DNA of 9,521 bases from Pseudomonadota bacterium (lineage in GTDB: Bacteria; Pseudomonadota; Alphaproteobacteria; CACIAM-22H2), in contig JAIUNH010000112.1 in NCBI GenBank assembly GCA_020161965.1, positions 1-9,521 on the forward strand, read 5' to 3'. Positions 6,506 to 9,521 of the stretch are shown here, in pieces. Numbering within the stretch: the stretch's first letter is position 1; each line of letters starts with the position of its first letter. The position numbers and the translations under genes were made by a program. Under the pieces are notes generated by a model. It had not been told where the DNA came from. It did not search any database and saw only the letters and a program-made list of their open reading frames with translations.

Positions 6506-7372
6506 ATGTTCGTCGTTCTTCGCGATCTCCTGCGCTACAACGGCGAGTTCCTCGCCGGTATCCTCATGACCGGCGTGGTCGTGGCGATGGCGCTGCTGTC
6601 TTTCGTCTCGCCTTATCCGCCACTCGACCAGTTCGTCGCACCCATGGATGTGCCGCCTTCGGCGGCGCATTGGTTCGGCACCACGTCGCGCGGGCAGGAT
6701 CTTTTCTGGCTGCTGACCTACTCGATCCGCAATACGCTGGCCTTCGGCTTGCTGGTCGCAATTTTGAGCCGCATCCTGTCGCTGTCGATCGGGCTGCTTG
6801 CAGGTTATCGCGGCGGCTGGGTCGATCGGGTGCTGATGTCGATCAACGACACCTTCATCGTCATCCCGCTGTTTCCGATCCTGGTGCTGTTCTACTTCGT
6901 CATGCGCGACAACATGTCGTGGGTGATGTTGGCGGTGCTGACGGCGCTGTTGGGTTGGTCCTACGACGCGCGGCTGATCCGCTCCGTGGCGCTCAGCCTC
7001 CGGCATCGGGAATTCACGCAGACGGCCGTGTTCTCCGGCATGCGCACGCATGAAATTCTGTCGCGCGAGCATCTGCCCTTCGTGCTGCCGATCGTGTTCT
7101 CGACCTCGCTCAACAACATGAACTGGTCGATCGGTCTGGAAGTGACGCTCGCGGTGCTGGGCTTCACCGATATCAACCGGCCCAGCGTGGGCGGGATGAT
7201 CTATTGGGCGAACCAGCACAGCGCCGTCGTCGCCGGCGTGTGGTGGTGGATCGCCTTCCCGGTCGGTTTGGTGGTGATGCTGTTCATCGGCCTCTATCTG
7301 CTCGCGATCTCGATGAACGAATATATCGACCCGCGATCTAGGCTCGAACGGGGCGGGGGGCGCAAGGAATGA
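6506..7372 (+). CDS. DppC-type ABC transporter permease
   Basis: A 288-residue inner-membrane permease, partner of the preceding DppB-like protein. After the first helix (about 14-35) comes the DppC/OppC hallmark HWFGTTSRGQDLF (55-67), matching the family form HxxGTDxxGRD. Later come membrane helices and an EAA-type loop FTQTAVFSGMRTHEILSREH, the ATPase contact. The C-terminal region contains the family's GGMIYWA segment, where a periplasmic loop meets the last helix. ATG at 6506 lies 2 nt after the upstream stop; a TTG at 6500 overlapping that stop (TTGA) would add only two residues and cannot be excluded, since neither start has a clear Shine-Dalgarno. The stop overlaps the next gene's ATG by 4 nt (ATGA). 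Confidence 0.92.
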   Translation: MFVVLRDLLRYNGEFLAGILMTGVVVAMALLSFVSPYPPLDQFVAPMDVPPSAAHWFGTTSRGQDLFWLLTYSIRNTLAFGLLVAILSRILSLSIGLLAGYRGGWVDRVLMSINDTFIVIPLFPILVLFYFVMRDNMSWVMLAVLTALLGWSYDARLIRSVALSLRHREFTQTAVFSGMRTHEILSREHLPFVLPIVFSTSLNNMNWSIGLEVTLAVLGFTDINRPSVGGMIYWANQHSAVVAGVWWWIAFPVGLVVMLFIGLYLLAISMNEYIDPRSRLERGGGRKE

Positions 7373-8409
7373 GCGCCGCGATGCGAAACCCCGCCGCCAA
7401 GCCGGAAACGGCCGACGGCCCCGTCGTCGCAGTACGCGATCTGCGCGCCTGGTATCGCCTGCGCCTGTTCGGCGTCGATCGCGAGGTGAAGGCCGTCGAC
7501 GGCATCACCTTCGAGGTCCGCAAGGACGAGATCTACGGCCTTGCCGGTGAGTCGAGCTCGGGCAAATCGACGCTGGTGAAGACCATCGCCGGGGCGATGC
7601 GCCCGCCGCTGGAAATCGTCGGCGGCGAGATCCAGTTCAGCTTCATGGACGGCACGATGGGCTTGAACCGCGCCCCGGCTGATCTGGTCGAGCGCGTGCG
7701 TTGGCGGCATCTGTCCTACGTCATGCAAGGCTCGATGAGCGTGCTGAACCCCGTGCGGCGCATCGGCACGTCGTTCTTCGATTTCGCCTTTCGCCATATG
7801 GGCCTGGATAAAGCCGGGTTTGAAGCGGCGGTCGTGGCGCATTTGGCGCGGGTCAATCTGCCCGCCTCGGTGTTGAAAGCCTATCCGCACGAATTGTCGG
7901 GCGGCATGCGCCAGCGCGTGACCATCGCGCTCGCCACGATCTGCCGCCCGCAATTCATCATCGCCGACGAGCCGACAACCGCGCTCGACGTCGTGGTGCA
8001 GAAGGACGTGTTGGCGATGTTCCGCTCGATCCAGCGGGAAATGGCGTCGTCGGTGCTGTTCGTCACTCACGATATGGGCGTGCATGCGCATCTGACCGAT
8101 CGCTTGGGCATCATGTATGCGGGACGATTGGTGGAGGAGGCGCGCACACCCGACGTGTTCGCGCGGCCGCGCCATCCCTATACACGGCATTTGATCCATT
8201 CGTTGCCGCGCATCGGCGACGACCGGCCGCGCAGCGGCTTGGAAGGCACGCCGCCCAGCCTCGCCAATCCGCCCTCGGGCTGCCGGTTCCATCCGCGTTG
8301 CGCCTTCGCGACGGAACGTTGCCGCGTGGAAGTGCCGCCGATGGAGCAGGTGGCACCGGACCATCGCGTCGCCTGTTTCGAGAAAGACCGCGTGGAGGCC
8401 ACGCCATGA
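7369..8409 (+). CDS. DppD-type ABC transporter ATPase
   Basis: A 346-residue cytoplasmic ATPase powering the importer. The motifs are complete: Walker A GESSSGKST (60-68, Ser where GESGSGKST is usual), Q-loop VMQGSMSVLNP, signature LSGGMRQR (176-183), Walker B FIIADEP (196-202) with catalytic E201, D-loop TTALD, and switch H234 in VTHDM. The oligopeptide-transporter C-terminal extension starts at RHPYTRHLI and carries four cysteines, C305-x5-C311-x6-C318-x17-C336. This pattern binds a [4Fe-4S] cluster in some DppD-type ATPases (family knowledge, not visible here). An insertion after Walker A (about 76-107, including FSFMDGTMG) is somewhat unlike the usual DppD sequence. The ATG overlaps the permease stop by 4 nt. 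A second in-frame ATG at 7381 is possible. Confidence 0.93.
   Translation: MSAAMRNPAAKPETADGPVVAVRDLRAWYRLRLFGVDREVKAVDGITFEVRKDEIYGLAGESSSGKSTLVKTIAGAMRPPLEIVGGEIQFSFMDGTMGLNRAPADLVERVRWRHLSYVMQGSMSVLNPVRRIGTSFFDFAFRHMGLDKAGFEAAVVAHLARVNLPASVLKAYPHELSGGMRQRVTIALATICRPQFIIADEPTTALDVVVQKDVLAMFRSIQREMASSVLFVTHDMGVHAHLTDRLGIMYAGRLVEEARTPDVFARPRHPYTRHLIHSLPRIGDDRPRSGLEGTPPSLANPPSGCRFHPRCAFATERCRVEVPPMEQVAPDHRVACFEKDRVEATP
8394..8398 (+). promoter_or_regulatory. Ribosome binding site of the DppF-type gene inside the DppD-type gene
   Basis: GGAGG lies 7 nt before the ATG at 8406. It fixes that start and rules out the in-frame upstream ATG at 8298, which would add 36 arginine- and glycine-rich residues read out of frame through the preceding gene. 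Confidence 0.7.
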
Positions 8410-9233
8410 CCGGCGCGCTGCTCGAACTCGATTCCGTGTCCAAGACCTTCACGCGCGGCGGTTTGTTTTCCCGCACGCAGGTCGAAGCCGTCATCGACGT
8501 CAGTTTCCGCCTAGAAGCGGCGAAGCCGGAGATTTTCTCGATCATCGGCGAGTCCGGCTCGGGCAAATCGACGCTCGCGCGGATCATCCTGGCGCTGCAA
8601 ACGCCGACACGCGGCGTTGCACGCTTCAAGGGGCGCGATCTCGCCACATTGCGCGACGGGGCCGATCGTCATGCCTTCATGGCCGCGGTGCAGCCCGTGT
8701 TCCAGAACCCGTTCGAGGCGTTCAATCCGTTGAAGCGGCTAGATCGCTATCTCTACGCGACATGCCAGCGCTTCGCCGGCGCCAAGACCGAAACGGCGAT
8801 GCAGGAAGGTGCGGACAAGGCGTTGCGCCAGGTCGGCTTGTCGCTCGCCGAGGTCAAGGGCCGCTATCCGCACGAATTGTCGGGCGGACAGTTGCAGCGC
8901 GTGGCGATCGCCCGGGCGCTGGCGTCGGGCCCGTCATTGCTGATCGCGGACGAGCCCGTGTCGATGGTCGACGCGTCGCTACGCGCGTCGATCGTCAATC
9001 TGTTCCGCAAACTGCGCGACGAGCTGGGTTTGTCGATCATCTACATCACCCACGATCTGGCGACCGCGTATTCGATCTCCGACCGCATCATCATCATGCA
9101 AAAGGGGCAGGTGGTGGAAAGCGGCGATGCGCGGACCATCCTCGCCGATCCCAAACATCCCTATTCGCGAACGCTGAAGGAATCCGTGCTCGAACCGCTC
9201 GCCCCCGGCGAGCGCCCCTTGTTCGCACGGTAG
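8406..9233 (+). CDS. DppF-type ABC transporter ATPase
   Basis: A 275-residue cytoplasmic ATPase, the second nucleotide-binding subunit. It has Walker A GESGSGKST (48-56), Q-loop PVFQNPFEAFNP, signature LSGGQLQR (158-165), Walker B LLIADEP (178-184) with catalytic E183, and switch H216 in ITHDL. The D-loop reads SMVD where SALD is usual, as seen in other DppF proteins. The C-terminus has the family's HPYSRTL element but is short: it ends about 20 residues later without the cysteine-containing extension found in the DppD-like partner. At 275 aa it is shorter than the common 320-330 aa DppF, so this half lacks the usual complete oligopeptide C-terminal domain. The ATG overlaps the upstream stop by 4 nt (ATGA), and GGAGG lies 7 nt upstream. 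Confidence 0.93.
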   Translation: MTGALLELDSVSKTFTRGGLFSRTQVEAVIDVSFRLEAAKPEIFSIIGESGSGKSTLARIILALQTPTRGVARFKGRDLATLRDGADRHAFMAAVQPVFQNPFEAFNPLKRLDRYLYATCQRFAGAKTETAMQEGADKALRQVGLSLAEVKGRYPHELSGGQLQRVAIARALASGPSLLIADEPVSMVDASLRASIVNLFRKLRDELGLSIIYITHDLATAYSISDRIIIMQKGQVVESGDARTILADPKHPYSRTLKESVLEPLAPGERPLFAR

Positions 9234-9260
9234 AAGTCTCGAAACAACATCAAGCAAGTC

Positions 9261-9265
9261 AGGGA
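9261..9265 (+). promoter_or_regulatory. Ribosome binding site of the arabinofuranosidase gene
   Basis: AGGGA lies 6 nt before the ATG at 9272. The 38-nt gap from the preceding ATPase gene holds no hairpin or clear promoter, so the glycosidase is most likely the next gene of the same operon. Confidence 0.6.
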
Positions 9266-9271
9266 AACGCC

Positions 9272-9521
9272 ATGAGAAAAGCATCCGTTCTACTCGACCG
9301 AGATTTTACGATCGGGCGCACCGATCCCCGCCTGTTCGGCGCGTTCATCGAACATCTGGGGCGTTGCGTCTATGGCGGGATCTACGAGCCCGGCCACAAG
9401 ACGGCGGACAAGAACGGCTTCCGCGGCGACGTGCTGGCGCTGGTGCGCGAACTCGCGCCCACCATCATGCGCTATCCCGGCGGCAATTTCGTCTCGGGCT
9501 ATAACTGGGAAGACGGCGTCG
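9272..9521 (+). CDS. Alpha-N-arabinofuranosidase, glycoside hydrolase family 51, N-terminal part
   Basis: The first 83 codons are present and run off the window. The protein starts MRKASVLLDRDFTIG and contains the conserved GH51 elements LFGAFIEHLGRCVYGGIYEP (21-40), GFRGDVLALVREL and MRYPGGNFVSGYNW. The EHLGR segment and the RYPGGNF strand form part of the active-site barrel. The general acid/base and nucleophile glutamates lie farther downstream and cannot be checked. GH51 enzymes remove terminal alpha-L-arabinofuranosyl groups from arabino- and arabinoxylo-oligosaccharides. No signal peptide is visible, so it should act in the cytoplasm on imported oligosaccharides, which fits its place 38 nt after a complete ABC importer. 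The gene symbol abfA is commonly used for such genes, but I leave it out because the gene is partial. Confidence 0.92.
   Translation, partial: MRKASVLLDRDFTIGRTDPRLFGAFIEHLGRCVYGGIYEPGHKTADKNGFRGDVLALVRELAPTIMRYPGGNFVSGYNWEDGV

Noticed and set aside
6467..7219. A 250-codon open frame on the - strand over the DppC-like permease
   Set aside because: Its His/Gln/Arg-rich composition mirrors hydrophobic codons of the permease; no RBS or domain was seen.
7294..8364. A 356-codon open frame on the - strand over the DppD-like ATPase
   Set aside because: The sense strand encodes complete Walker and signature motifs. The antisense translation is low-complexity in Arg/His/Ala.
7881..8887. A 24-nt exact direct repeat shared by the two ATPase genes (7881-7904 and 8864-8887)
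   Set aside because: It encodes the conserved YPHELSGG signature in both paralogous ATPases with the same codon preferences. A similar 19-nt match occurs at Walker A. Not a mobile or recombination element.

Overview
The window looks like chromosomal DNA from a GC-rich alphaproteobacterium, possibly Rhodospirillales-like. This rests on codon bias toward G/C third positions, tightly packed sugar and oligosaccharide ABC transport genes, and the gene families present; no rRNA or other marker confirms it. No tRNA, rRNA, CRISPR array, insertion sequence, phage gene or obvious horizontally acquired island was seen. Gene content covers carbohydrate uptake and catabolism.

Left block (1-2078, + strand): the last 19 codons of a MalG-type (CUT1) sugar ABC permease, an inositol-monophosphatase-family phosphatase starting 4 nt after it, then after 117 nt a COG3964-type metal-dependent amidohydrolase/deacetylase. 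The block converges on a - strand gene (2291-3202) of the DHDPS/N-acetylneuraminate lyase superfamily. Its active-site loops do not fit true dihydrodipicolinate synthase and look more like a 2-keto-3-deoxy sugar acid dehydratase. A strong intrinsic terminator for that gene lies at 2221-2260.

A divergent control region (3203-3508) separates the dehydratase from a long + strand operon. It contains a 29-bp imperfect palindrome, a sigma70-like promoter candidate (TTGTCA-17-TACGAT) and, in the predicted leader, a 15-bp perfect palindrome nested in a longer inverted repeat.

Right block (3509-9521, + strand): a complete Dpp/Opp-type ABC importer (633-aa secreted family 5 binding protein, two permeases, two ATPases). 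The four distal transporter genes abut or overlap (2-nt gap, then two ATGA junctions). They are followed 38 nt later by the start of a GH51 alpha-L-arabinofuranosidase, cut by the window edge. A GC-rich stem-loop separates the binding-protein gene from the permeases.

Working model (inference): the peptide-type importer brings in arabinose-containing oligosaccharides, the cytoplasmic GH51 enzyme releases L-arabinose, and the divergent dehydratase handles the 2-keto-3-deoxy-L-arabonate step of the non-phosphorylative arabinose pathway. The other enzymes of that pathway are not in the window. This is a plausible but ordinary catabolic locus; I found no clear evidence of an entirely new system.
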